A stretch of DNA of 64,000 bases from Caldicoprobacter algeriensis (GCF_023838525.1 NZ_JAHUQD010000002.1:124001-188000); one strand, 5' to 3'; numbered from the stretch's first letter, positions 45,243 to 53,579 are shown. Program-made: numbers and translations. Notes: generated by a model not told the origin, from the letters alone.

Positions 45243-45826
45243 CATTCTTTTTCATATTTTGATTTAAATCTTTCACGCTCATATACTTTTTCATTTTTGT
45301 ACGCTTCTTCATATTTCTTCACTTTTTTACTTTCATTCAACGCTTTAATATCTCCAGCATCCAATTTTTCATACGCATATGGATTATCTATAAACAAATC
45401 ACCGTTTTCTTGTGCGAGCATACAAAATATATAAACATCACCAACAGATAAGAATGCATCTTTCTTGTCTAGCGTCTCATAAAAAACTAACTTGTTATCC
45501 ACATACCCTCCAGCCTTTTTAACAATTATATCATCTGCTAATGAACCTTTTATATTTTTCAATACCTTTATCTGGTATTCGGTATAAGGAACACCGCTTC
45601 TACCTGGTACTGGAGGTAGATTACCTATTTGTTTTTCAACCTTCCCTACACAAACGTAATCATAAAAACCCACAAACTCTTCCAGATTGTTCGGATCAAC
45701 TGCTAACTGTGCGGCTACGTATTCAGTGATCACAGGTCTATCGTTATTTACTCTATTATAGACTAAAAAAGCACCTAGCAAAAATAAAACGCAAATTGAT
45801 GATACAATGACAATTCTCTTTTTCAT
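45242..45826 (-). CDS. Hypothetical protein with one N-terminal membrane helix
   Basis: A 194-residue protein: helix ~5-24 (IVIVSSICVLFLLGAFLVY), then a ~130-residue beta-rich extracytoplasmic domain (YDYVCVGKVEKQIG, YTEYQIKVLKNIKGSLADDIIVKKAGG, LSVGDVYIFCML), and a charged helical tail. The middle resembles secreted domains that carry a 'VxVGxVxxI...Y..Y.VxVLxxxKG' pattern, but I cannot name the family. It follows the matrixin-like protease with a 43-bp gap and shares its AT-rich base use, so it may be a partner, for instance an inhibitor, anchor or chaperone. That role is speculation. Confidence 0.6.
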   Translation of the reverse strand: MKKRIVIVSSICVLFLLGAFLVYNRVNNDRPVITEYVAAQLAVDPNNLEEFVGFYDYVCVGKVEKQIGNLPPVPGRSGVPYTEYQIKVLKNIKGSLADDIIVKKAGGYVDNKLVFYETLDKKDAFLSVGDVYIFCMLAQENGDLFIDNPYAYEKLDAGDIKALNESKKVKKYEEAYKNEKVYERERFKSKYEKE

Positions 45827-45869
45827 TTTAACACTCCTCTTTTCCTTCCATTTTTAAATCCACCACCAC

Positions 45870-46373
45870 TCATTTCCAAATATCATTATACGCAGTTCGA
45901 TCTCCATTGCCTAACCAAGTCTGCGATGTTTGGTAAGGGTACATAATATTACCCGCTGACAGATGCTTTATGCCCAGTGCATGCCCTAGTTCATGAGCGG
46001 CTGTATTTGTTATCTCATCTGAAGTACAATTATCTAAATTGTATGTATTAAATCCAATTTTCCCAGATGAATATGTTACAGCGGTTATAGACGATACTTC
46101 ATAGTAATCATAAAGTTCGACATCTTGAACAGTAAATATTGTATCTTTACGAATGCTCACAACACCCATACTATTCCATATACTAACAGCATTGTTCCAC
46201 TGTGCAGAATATTTTGTGCTTCCCCCCCAATCACAATGTAACCCACTATCTACCAAATCCCATCCTAGATAATACGGACTGCTTGTATTTGGTGCAGCAA
46301 ACACTTCTTCTGGCAGCAATGCTGTGAGCAATATGACGCACATTAACATGCCTACTACTTTAGCAACCCTCAT
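45870..46373 (-). CDS. Secreted matrixin-like zinc metalloprotease
   Basis: A 167-residue protein from ATG 46371-46373 (MRVAKVVGML) with GGGAGGGGG upstream. A signal peptide ends near EEVFAA. The catalytic motif HELGHALGIKH is the full matrixin/metzincin HExxHxxGxxH, and NIMYP supplies the Met-turn. There is no obvious propeptide with a cysteine switch, and the domain is shorter than MMPs. Target unknown. A near-perfect promoter lies upstream. Its base composition is more AT-rich than the neighbours, suggesting transfer. Confidence 0.85.
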   Translation of the reverse strand: MRVAKVVGMLMCVILLTALLPEEVFAAPNTSSPYYLGWDLVDSGLHCDWGGSTKYSAQWNNAVSIWNSMGVVSIRKDTIFTVQDVELYDYYEVSSITAVTYSSGKIGFNTYNLDNCTSDEITNTAAHELGHALGIKHLSAGNIMYPYQTSQTWLGNGDRTAYNDIWK

Positions 46374-46420
46374 TTTTAGACCCCCTCCCATTTTTCCTTT
46401 GGTAGTTTTATCTATTTAAC

Positions 46421-46449
46421 ATTATATTTATACTTAATTTTCCTGTCAA
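46421..46449 (-). promoter_or_regulatory. Consensus promoter for the metalloprotease operon
   Basis: On the reverse strand, TTGACA (46444-46449) and TATAAT (46421-46426) are both perfect, with a 17-bp spacer. This strong vegetative-type promoter drives the protease and the following hypothetical gene. Confidence 0.9.
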
Positions 46450-46634
46450 TCCCTATTATGTTAATTATACCTTTTTTTACATATATATACAAAAAGATTT
46501 AAAAGGGCATATTTTCGTGGTATAATCGTACTGAGCCATAGTGGAGCCTTGCCGAGCATTTTTGTTTGGGAGTGTTAACTTAATTTAACAATAAACCATC
46601 TTAACTCATCAGGGCCGAAAATACCAAAAAACGT

Positions 46635-46663
46635 TTGACATTTATGGATTTAAATGATATGAT
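46635..46663 (+). promoter_or_regulatory. Consensus promoter for the lysine operon
   Basis: TTGACA (46635-46640) and TATGAT (46658-46663) are separated by 17 bp, with an extended TG. Transcription would begin about 20 bases before the lysine riboswitch. Confidence 0.9.
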
Positions 46664-46685
46664 TTAAAAAAACGAATATATGCGA

Positions 46686-46865
46686 AGCAGTTTAGAGGCG
46701 CACCTTTCAAGAGTAAGCAGCTGGAGAATACGGGGTTCGATGAAAGCTGGCGAAAGGGGAAGGTGCCGAAGGATGTGGTATGTCCCCGTCATCCACCTCC
46801 TGGGCCCTGGGTTAAGAGCCCTGGGACTGTCATCATTGGGAACCAATGATGGAGCGCTAACTGCT
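46686..46865 (+). ncRNA. Lysine riboswitch (L-box)
   Basis: Hallmarks seen are TTTAGAGGCGC and AGAGTA at the 5' side, GAAAGGGGAAGGTGCCGAAGG in the core, and the CTGGGCC...AGCCCTGGG and TCATTGGGAACCAATGA arms. AGCAGTT (46686-) pairs with AACTGCT (-46865) to close P1. It controls asd-dapA-dapB, directly downstream. Binding of lysine is expected to favour the terminator at 46930. Confidence 0.93.
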
Positions 46866-46929
46866 TTCGAATCGCAATCCTCTTGCAGGGCTTAAAATTC
46901 ATCTGCAAAAGTTGTAAGTTGTGATACGA

Positions 46930-46961
46930 AAGCGGCTGGTCATCCATCAGCCGCTTTATTC
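46930..46961 (+). terminator. Riboswitch expression-platform terminator
   Basis: AAGCGGCTG (46930-46938) pairs with CAGCCGCTT (46948-46956), followed by TTATT. It is the likely lysine-dependent attenuator before asd. The T-run is modest. Confidence 0.8.
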
Positions 46962-47094
46962 GTGATTATCTATATGAGGCGGAATTTAATGAGGCACCAT
47001 AACCTGTAACGACATATGATGGATAATGAGGTAAACTCTGCAAGATAAAAGGACAAAAATTATGCATCTCATAAAATGTGAGGAGGAGAAAGCC

Positions 47095-48114
47095 ATGCAA
47101 AAGTACAACATAGCCATTGTCGGAGCAACCGGAATGGTAGGGCGCAAGTTTTTAGAGGTCTTAGAGGAGAGGCAGTTCCCGATAGCCAACTGCTATCTAT
47201 TTGCATCGGCACGCTCAGCAGGAACCCGTATAAAATTTATGGGAGAGGACCACGTTGTGGAAGAGCTGACCGAGACCAGCTTTGATGGCAAAAACATCGA
47301 CATAGCCCTGTTTTCGGCCGGTGCAACCGTCAGCAAAAAATTTGCGCCAATAGCCGCATCCAGCGGTGCCGTAGTCATCGACAACAGCAGCGCTTGGAGG
47401 ATGGAAGAAGATGTACCGCTGGTGGTCCCCGAGGTTAACCCACAGGAAATACTCAAGCACAAAGGGATAATCGCCAATCCCAACTGTTCCACCATTCAGG
47501 CCGTTGTGGTGCTCAAGCCGCTGCACGACCACTACAAGATCAAAAGAATCGTATATTCCACATACCAGGCGGTGTCGGGTGCCGGCATGGGAGGCTATCT
47601 GGACCTGCAAAACGGGATACGCGGCGAAAAAACCCTCCAGAAGTTCCCTCACCCCATATTTGCCAACTGCATCCCCCATATAGATGTATTCCTAGATAAC
47701 GGCTACACCAAGGAAGAGATGAAGATGATCAATGAGACCAAAAAGATCATGGGAGATTACAGCTTAAGGATCACCGCAACTACGGTACGCGTACCGGTAT
47801 TTTACGGGCATAGCGAGTCCATAAACGTCGAGTTTGAAAGGGATTTTGATTTAGATGAACTTAAGGAAATCCTTACAAAGGCACCTGGCGTTGTAGTATT
47901 GGATGACCCCAAGAACAACATTTACCCCATGCCCATTTACGCAGAAAACAAGGATGAAGTGTTTGTAGGGCGCATAAGAAGGGACGAAAGCGTACCCAGC
48001 GGTGTAAACTTGTGGGTAGTGGCAGATAATATACGAAAGGGAGCGGCTACCAACGCCGTACAAATAGCACAAAAGCTCGTCAAATATTGGGAAAGCGGTC
48101 AGCTTGCTAGGTAA
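47095..48114 (+). CDS. asd: Aspartate-semialdehyde dehydrogenase
   Basis: A 339-residue enzyme making aspartate semialdehyde, the branch point to lysine, threonine and methionine. IVGATGMVGRKFLEVLEER is the NADP motif, NPNCSTIQAVVVLKPLHD holds the active Cys, and the late catalytic His lies in VRVPVFYGHSES. The ATG at 47095 follows AGGAGGAG; an ATG 33 bases earlier has none. It is the first gene of a lysine operon behind an L-box riboswitch, 32 bp before dapA. Confidence 0.97.
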   Translation: MQKYNIAIVGATGMVGRKFLEVLEERQFPIANCYLFASARSAGTRIKFMGEDHVVEELTETSFDGKNIDIALFSAGATVSKKFAPIAASSGAVVIDNSSAWRMEEDVPLVVPEVNPQEILKHKGIIANPNCSTIQAVVVLKPLHDHYKIKRIVYSTYQAVSGAGMGGYLDLQNGIRGEKTLQKFPHPIFANCIPHIDVFLDNGYTKEEMKMINETKKIMGDYSLRITATTVRVPVFYGHSESINVEFERDFDLDELKEILTKAPGVVVLDDPKNNIYPMPIYAENKDEVFVGRIRRDESVPSGVNLWVVADNIRKGAATNAVQIAQKLVKYWESGQLAR

Positions 48115-48146
48115 AAAATAAAAAAAATATCAGGGAGTGATTAATA

Positions 48147-49034
48147 GTGAGCGTATTTACTGGCTCGTGCGTCGCTTTGGTTACACCTTTTACAGAAGAT
48201 GGCGTCAACTTTGAATCCTTAGCCAACCTCATTGAGTTCCAAATACGAGAAGGTACCGACGCTATATTGGTATGCGGTACCACGGGGGAACCTCCCACCA
48301 TGACCAGGGATGAAAAGTACTCGGTTATAGGCTTTACGGTGGAGAAAGTAGCAAAAAGGGTTCCAGTCATTGCCGGGACGGGTGGCTACAACACCGCCAC
48401 CGTCATCGAGGACTCAAAAGAGGCCGAGAGATTGGGTGCCGATGCGCTGCTCATCGTAACCCCCTATTACAACAAAACTACTCAGAAGGGCCTGATCCAG
48501 CACTATGCAGCCATAGCCGACGCCGTCCACATCCCCATCATAATATACAACGTGCCGGGCAGAACCGGACTCAACGTAGCCCCTTCAACATTAAAAGAGC
48601 TTTCAAAGATCGACAACATAGTTGGGATAAAGGAAGCCAGCGGCAACATCGCCCAGGTGACCGAAATGGCCAGGCTATGCGGTGATAAGATAGACATATA
48701 CTCGGGAGATGACAACATAGTGGTGCCCATACTGGCACTTGGAGGAAAAGGGGTTATATCCGTGGTGGCAAATATTGCTCCCCAAGATACCCATGAAATG
48801 GTAGCCAAATTCCTAAACGGAGACATTGAAGGAAGTCGAAAGCTTCAATTTAAACTGAATCCTTTGATCGAAGCCTTGTTCCTAGAAGTCAACCCCATAC
48901 CGGTAAAGACCGCTTTAAACCTCATGGGAATGAATGCCGGTAAGCTCAGGATGCCTTTGACTGATATGTCAGAGCAAAACCTGGAAATACTTAAAAAGAG
49001 GATGCTGGAATACGGCCTTAGAATACAGCAGTAG
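48147..49034 (+). CDS. dapA: 4-hydroxy-tetrahydrodipicolinate synthase
   Basis: A 295-residue TIM-barrel aldolase condensing pyruvate with aspartate semialdehyde, the first lysine-specific step. Motifs seen are [29 protein letters not shown] (catalytic Tyr) and [11 protein letters not shown] (Schiff-base Lys). It starts at GTG. It is the middle gene of asd-dapA-dapB and ends 187 bp before dapB, a gap that shows no gene. Confidence 0.97.
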   Translation: MSVFTGSCVALVTPFTEDGVNFESLANLIEFQIREGTDAILVCGTTGEPPTMTRDEKYSVIGFTVEKVAKRVPVIAGTGGYNTATVIEDSKEAERLGADALLIVTPYYNKTTQKGLIQHYAAIADAVHIPIIIYNVPGRTGLNVAPSTLKELSKIDNIVGIKEASGNIAQVTEMARLCGDKIDIYSGDDNIVVPILALGGKGVISVVANIAPQDTHEMVAKFLNGDIEGSRKLQFKLNPLIEALFLEVNPIPVKTALNLMGMNAGKLRMPLTDMSEQNLEILKKRMLEYGLRIQQ

Positions 49035-49221
49035 TCTTAAAAGCAGTAAACTTTCCCATAAGGGGTCAGCCATCTACAGGGGATTCCATTAATATTGCTC
49101 ACAATCTATCATTTTTTCCAAGCTACTGATTTCGCTGTGATGACGAAAATGGGTTTCCAAATCATGTTCCAAGTCTCACCGAAATCAAATTTAATTGAAG
49201 AAATGGAGTGGAAATACACCA

Positions 49222-50442
49222 ATGATAAGAATCATCATTCACGGTTGCAATGGAAAAATGGGTCAGGCGGTTGCCTCGGCTGCGGCCGCCGACCCTGACA
49301 TACAGGTTGTAGCCGGTATAGATAAATTCCCTGACAGCAAACAAAACCCATTCCCCACCTATGGTTCTTTGAGCCAATGCAAAGAAGCGGCCGATGTAAT
49401 TGTGGATTTTTCAACCCCGGCTGCTCTTCCTGACCTTCTGGCCTTTGCCAGGGAACGAAAAATAGCAGCAGTGATTGCAACCACTGGCTTTTCCCAGGAC
49501 GATATAAAGCTCATAGAGCAGGTTTCCCAGAGCATTCCGGTTTTTCGTTCGGCCAACATGTCTCTAGGGGTAAACGTTATGCTGGAGCTGGTACAAAAAG
49601 CTGCATCAGTGCTGGGCGATGAATTTGACATCGAGATCATCGAAAAACACCACAACCAAAAAGTCGATTCGCCCAGCGGCACGGCGTATGCTCTGGCTGA
49701 TGCCATAAACGAGACCCTGCTCAATTCAAAGGATTATATTTATGGAAGGCACTCCAAAAACCAAAGGCGTTCCAAGTCAGAAATAGGAATACATGCCGTC
49801 AGAGGGGGTACAATACCTGGCCAGCACACAGTGCTGTTTGCAGGCAGCGACGAAGTCCTGGAGATTACCCATATCGCCTATTCAAGGCAAATATTTGCAG
49901 TGGGTGCGTTGCGTGCCTGCAAATACATAGTGAATAAAGCTCCCGGCCTGTATGGCATGAAGGATATGCTAAACGAACAGGCTGCCGTCACAAACATCAA
50001 CTCCGACAATCGGCAGGCTTTAATTACTATAAATAATATACCCGACGACACGACGGTCATTGCTAAAATATTCCAGAGCATCGCTCAGCAAAACATAAAT
50101 ATAGACATAATCAGCCAGACCACACCCCTCAATGGCCAGCTCAGCTTATCTTTTACGCTGCCCCACAAAGACCTGGAAAAGGCCATAGAGGTGGTCAACG
50201 ACCTACAGGCCTCACTTCCCACCATAAGCCTTAACACGTATGAGGGCATAGTGAAGCTATCGGTTGAAGGGCCGGGGATGGCACAACAACCAGGTATAGC
50301 CGCAAAGGTGTTCAGTATCATGGCACAGCAAAACATCAGGATTATGGCCATAACCACCTCCGAAACCAAAATCTCTTACATCATTCATCAATTGGATGAA
50401 AAAAAGGCTCTGGAAGCGCTGATGGAGGCATTTGAACTGTAA
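49222..50442 (+). CDS. dapB: 4-hydroxy-tetrahydrodipicolinate reductase fused to an aspartokinase-type tandem ACT region
   Basis: A 406-residue protein from ATG 49222 with GGAGTGG upstream. The first ~260 residues are DapB: IIHGCNGKMGQAVA (NAD(P) motif) and IIEKHHNQKVDSPSGTA (catalytic His-His and Lys). After this comes a ~140-residue extension absent from normal DapB (~250-270). It begins DNRQALITINNIPDDTTVIAKIFQSIAQQNINIDII and later reads GPGMAQQPGIAAKVFSIMAQQNIRIMAITTSETKIS, matching the two ACT repeats at the C-terminus of aspartokinase. In aspartokinase that region binds lysine or threonine. I infer allosteric control of DapB, most likely by lysine. No aspartokinase gene lies in this operon. 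Confidence 0.9.
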   Translation: MIRIIIHGCNGKMGQAVASAAAADPDIQVVAGIDKFPDSKQNPFPTYGSLSQCKEAADVIVDFSTPAALPDLLAFARERKIAAVIATTGFSQDDIKLIEQVSQSIPVFRSANMSLGVNVMLELVQKAASVLGDEFDIEIIEKHHNQKVDSPSGTAYALADAINETLLNSKDYIYGRHSKNQRRSKSEIGIHAVRGGTIPGQHTVLFAGSDEVLEITHIAYSRQIFAVGALRACKYIVNKAPGLYGMKDMLNEQAAVTNINSDNRQALITINNIPDDTTVIAKIFQSIAQQNINIDIISQTTPLNGQLSLSFTLPHKDLEKAIEVVNDLQASLPTISLNTYEGIVKLSVEGPGMAQQPGIAAKVFSIMAQQNIRIMAITTSETKISYIIHQLDEKKALEALMEAFEL

Positions 50443-50547
50443 CAACCTAGAGGTATTCAAGTCGTAAGGTACACAGCTTCTTAAGTTAATACCCTGTAAA
50501 ATTTATTATACCAACGACATCAAAATAATGGACCCTTTAAAGTAAAT

Positions 50548-50588
50548 AAAAAGCGCTCCTCAGATAGAGTGCATAAGGAGCGCTTTTT
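50548..50588. terminator. Bidirectional terminator, 13-bp perfect stem
   Basis: AAAAAGCGCTCCT (50548-50560) pairs with AGGAGCGCTTTTT (50576-50588), with flanking T- or A-rich sequence. It separates dapB from convergent cobO. Confidence 0.95.
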
Positions 50589-50665
50589 GCATGCTTTTTG
50601 TGGCAGTTTAACTATTTTTACCAAACAGATATATCCCTCTAATAATATACAGACTTAACAAAGTT

Positions 50666-51196
50666 CTAATACTCTATCCCCTTCCTTGCAGGGACGCCTT
50701 TATTCAGATAATGCTTGACGTTGCGCATCTCAGTTATCAAGTCAGCCCTGTCGGCAATCTCACGAGGCACATTGCGCCCGGTCAAGATAAGCTCCATCCC
50801 TTTGGGTTTATCGTCTATAAGCCGGCAAATCTGCTCTACGCTCACCAGACCGCCGTGTATGGCAGCCATAATCTCATCCAGTATCAGCACATCGCATGAG
50901 CCCTTTTTCATCAATTGCTCAAGCTGTTGCATCTCCTGCTGGGTCTTCTCCTTAAGCTGCTCTTTCTCCTCATCGGTAAGCTGCCAGAAAAACTTCCTGG
51001 TCTCGGCAAACCGCATTATTGTAAATTGAGGGTCAAGCCTCTTTACCGCTTCCAGCTCTCCCGATTCAATACCTTTCAAAAACTGCACCATAACCACCTT
51101 AAGCCCTCTGCCCACGGCTCTCAGTCCCTGCCCTAAAGCAGCAGTGGTCTTGCCCTTTCCATCACCGGTATAAACCTGGACATAGCCGACTTCCAT
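50666..51196 (-). CDS. cobO: Corrinoid adenosyltransferase (CobO/BtuR)
   Basis: A 176-residue enzyme that adds the adenosyl ligand to cob(I)yrinic acid a,c-diamide or cobalamin. The P-loop GDGKGKTTAALG is at the N-terminus, with VQFLKG, ILDEIMAAIHGGL and LILTGRNVPREI as family landmarks. GGATGAG lies upstream of the ATG. It is a single gene here, not in a visible cob operon. It matches the corrinoid theme of the MetH-activation and UroD-like genes at 5.6 and 15 kb. Confidence 0.95.
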   Translation of the reverse strand: MEVGYVQVYTGDGKGKTTAALGQGLRAVGRGLKVVMVQFLKGIESGELEAVKRLDPQFTIMRFAETRKFFWQLTDEEKEQLKEKTQQEMQQLEQLMKKGSCDVLILDEIMAAIHGGLVSVEQICRLIDDKPKGMELILTGRNVPREIADRADLITEMRNVKHYLNKGVPARKGIEY

Positions 51197-51264
51197 AACT
51201 CATCCTCCATTTTATTGTCCGCTATCTTCTCATCCTAATTTAAAATCAAGCGTAATAAATGGAT

Positions 51265-51495
51265 CTATAATAACGTTCGCTTTTTAATGTATATTTCCCA
51301 CACTCCATTCAGAACCTCATCTATTTCCACTGAACAGTTAAGTTTTGAAAAATATTCTCGTATGCTTCCCAACGTACAACTATGATCAACCACGACTTTT
51401 AGTATATCATTTTCTCCCATTTCTTTATATTTTTCAATAGCCTTTAAAAGAGGCAATGGGCATATCTCTCCAAAAGTTATAAGTTCAAACATCAT
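51265..51495 (-). CDS. TusA-family sulfur carrier (copy 1)
   Basis: A 76-residue TusA/SirA-like protein. The start is ATG 51493-51495 (MMFELITFGEICPLPLL), with GAGGTG upstream; a longer frame would overlap the LysR gene. The sulfur-accepting Cys is in CPLPLL (CPxP). A second Cys in VVDHSCTLGSIREY is shared with copy 2 (IDHSCAMKNVPEW), suggesting a distinct subfamily. It lies 10 bp downstream of the LysR gene and is AT-rich like the rest of this cluster. It is probably regulated with it. Confidence 0.85.
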   Translation of the reverse strand: MMFELITFGEICPLPLLKAIEKYKEMGENDILKVVVDHSCTLGSIREYFSKLNCSVEIDEVLNGVWEIYIKKRTLL

Positions 51496-51505
51496 ATTTA
51501 TCACC

Positions 51506-52399
51506 TCAACAGAAAAAATTTTTCCCTGAATTTTTAATAAAGTCGATAAAATCAAACTTGATTTTCTTACGAATTTTTTTATTATAGATAAGTGAATAGG
51601 TGTAATTAAACTCGATATTGTCTACTTTTACAATAGTGAGAGTTTTAGTATACAATTCTTTTTTAATTGAAATATATGGTAAAACAGATAGCCCATGACC
51701 TGCTGCAATCGAAGATTTTATCGATTCTATCGAAGGTGATTCCATTTCAATTTTCATTCTGTTTATGTCAACACCATATTCAAGAAGTGTTTCTTCAATT
51801 ATTTTCCGGGAGGCACAATTTCTATGAATGATAAAGAAGTTATAATCGAACAATTCGCATTTTGGTAAATTCTTTAAGCCCCAACTACCACTAGCAACAA
51901 AGTACATTTTAAATTCTCCCAGAGGAATACAATTTATGTTTTCATCAGAATAACAGCCTTCAATAAATCCTATATCAATGCCTCCTTCCCTTATATGGCA
52001 GATGACCTCGCTACTAAAATTATGCTCTACGTGAAGCACGATATTTTTATTTTTTTTCTTAAATTCATGAAGAGTACAAGGTAGGGCATACTGCCCTATA
52101 GCAGGACAGGAAGATATTGTAAGCCTATTTACATAACCATTATCAAAACACTGTAGGTCTTTGACCATATTATCATATAAGCTCAGAATTCGTTCTGCAT
52201 ATTGATATACTAATTCTCCTGCCGGCGTTGGAATTACACCTCTATTATTCCTCTTTAAAAGCGTAGTTTTTAAATCTTTTTCAAGCGCTTTTATTTGCTG
52301 ACTTATAGCAGGTTGAGATAAATACAACTCTTTTGCACAAGATGAAATGCTTTTATAATAAACTGTTTTAAAAAAGGCTCTTAAATTATCTATATTCAT
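51506..52399 (-). CDS. LysR-family transcriptional regulator
   Basis: A 297-residue LysR regulator. The N-terminal helix-turn-helix (ISSCAKELYLSQPAISQQIKALEKDLKTTLL, residues ~16-46) and the PBP2-like effector domain are clear. The effector part resembles CysB/CysL-type regulators of sulfur metabolism. The start is ATG 52397-52399 (MNIDNLRAFF), with GGGGGG upstream. It is divergent from the yeeE genes and shares a symmetrical regulatory region with them, the usual LysR arrangement. The effector is unknown. Confidence 0.88.
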   Translation of the reverse strand: MNIDNLRAFFKTVYYKSISSCAKELYLSQPAISQQIKALEKDLKTTLLKRNNRGVIPTPAGELVYQYAERILSLYDNMVKDLQCFDNGYVNRLTISSCPAIGQYALPCTLHEFKKKNKNIVLHVEHNFSSEVICHIREGGIDIGFIEGCYSDENINCIPLGEFKMYFVASGSWGLKNLPKCELFDYNFFIIHRNCASRKIIEETLLEYGVDINRMKIEMESPSIESIKSSIAAGHGLSVLPYISIKKELYTKTLTIVKVDNIEFNYTYSLIYNKKIRKKIKFDFIDFIKNSGKNFFC

Positions 52400-52533
52400 A
52401 GGTTTCCCCCCTTTACCTGCACTTTTGTCAATATGACCCATTTTCAGAAGTTTCATCCTTACCCCTGGAGTATTCTTGATAAAAACTTATCTAATTATTG
52501 TTAAAGACATGACTTAATACAACTTTTGATTTG

Positions 52534-52616
52534 ATTATACTACAAGTTTGCTATAAAGAAAACTAATATTATATAAGATTCTTAAATAACAAAATGACAA
52601 AAAACTGTAGTATAAT
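52534..52616. promoter_or_regulatory. Divergent promoters bearing an inverted 11-bp TGTAGTATAAT
   Basis: ATTATACTACA (52534-52544) and TGTAGTATAAT (52606-52616) form an inverted repeat, each containing an outward TATAAT. The reverse copy faces the LysR gene and the forward copy faces yeeE. Related TAATACAA sequences sit at 52515-52522 and 52613-52620. The -35 regions are poor, so activation is likely. Confidence 0.65.
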
Positions 52617-52659
52617 ACAATTAAAATGTTAAAATAATAACAAGATAGGAGGGATATGA

Positions 52660-53322
52660 ATGGAGGCGGTGAAAAAAAGTAAAAAGAAAAAGGCAAATCA
52701 GTTTCCTTACGGAATCGCACTTTTAGTACTAATTGTCATTATAGGCATAATCTTATCAAAACAATCACCACAGTTAGCAGTTCGTTGGGCCTTTGGAATT
52801 GCCTTTGGTTTTGTTCTTCAAAAAGCTAGATTTTGTTTTACCGCATCTTTTAGGGATCCAGTCTTAACGGGGAGCACTTCACTCACACGAGCAGTGATTG
52901 TAGCACTTATGATTGCCACAATAGGATTTGCAGCAATTCAATATAGCGCTTATTTAAATGGGGATACAATTCCCGGCAATATCTCACCTGTTGGAATACA
53001 CACAGCTATAGGTGCCGCAATGTTTGGAATAGGAATGGTAATAGCCGGCGGATGTGCGTCTGGAACTTTGATGAGAGTTGGAGAAGGATATATGATGCAG
53101 TGGTTATCATTAATATTCTTTATAATAGGTTCATTATGGGGCGCAAAGGACTTTGAATGGTGGACTGAAACATTCATATCTAAATCTCCTCAAGTATTTT
53201 TGCCTGATGTGTTTGGCTGGGGGATTGCATTCTTTGGACAATTAGTCCTGTTGGGTCTGATTTTCATATTTGTAGAATGGTATGAATACAAACGCTTTAA
53301 TACAAAGAATTTAAGTGTATAA
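52660..53322 (+). CDS. YeeE/YedE half-transporter (N-terminal half type)
   Basis: A 220-residue membrane protein with about five helices. AGGCASGTLMRVGEG and LQKARFCFTASFRD are the conserved segments seen in YeeE/YedE-family (TsuA-type) sulfur transporters. At ~220 residues it is roughly two-thirds of a full TsuA. The second YeeE gene (53580) carries the other motif type, so the pair may form one transporter. AGGAGGG precedes the ATG. The substrate is thought to be thiosulfate or another sulfur compound by family. Confidence 0.85.
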   Translation: MEAVKKSKKKKANQFPYGIALLVLIVIIGIILSKQSPQLAVRWAFGIAFGFVLQKARFCFTASFRDPVLTGSTSLTRAVIVALMIATIGFAAIQYSAYLNGDTIPGNISPVGIHTAIGAAMFGIGMVIAGGCASGTLMRVGEGYMMQWLSLIFFIIGSLWGAKDFEWWTETFISKSPQVFLPDVFGWGIAFFGQLVLLGLIFIFVEWYEYKRFNTKNLSV

Positions 53323-53335
53323 GGAGGAGATTTGT

Positions 53336-53563
53336 ATGGCAGAATACAGACTTGATTGTTTGGGAGAAGCTTGTCCAGTACCACTTTTGAAAACTCAAAA
53401 AGAGATGGAAAAATTGAAAGTTGGCGATGTTTTGATTGTAGAGATAGACCACAGCTGTGCTATGAAAAACGTACCAGAATGGGCAAGAAACATGGGATAC
53501 AATGTAGAAATTGAAGAAGTTGATGACGGCCAATGGGAAGTTTATATCGAAAAGACTAAATAA
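53336..53563 (+). CDS. TusA-family sulfur carrier (copy 2)
   Basis: A 75-residue TusA/SirA-like protein, DCLGEACPVPLLKTQKEM, with the CPxP Cys. It resembles copy 1 along its full length, including IDHSCAMKNVPEW. It lies between the two YeeE genes (starts 13 bp after the first, ends 16 bp before the second) and probably accepts sulfur imported by them. Ribosome site AGGAGGAG precedes the ATG. Confidence 0.92.
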   Translation: MAEYRLDCLGEACPVPLLKTQKEMEKLKVGDVLIVEIDHSCAMKNVPEWARNMGYNVEIEEVDDGQWEVYIEKTK

Positions 53564-53579
53564 AAGGGTGGTGATATAA

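Noticed and set aside
46521-46560. TATAAT at 46521-46526 followed by a GAGCC-rich stretch as a second riboswitch upstream of the lysine operon
   Set aside because: No conserved aptamer or hairpin is recognisable; the downstream consensus promoter explains the operon.
46664-46846. Open frames of ~60-70 codons on both strands over 46664-46895
   Set aside because: They lie inside the lysine riboswitch, and their composition reflects RNA structure rather than protein.
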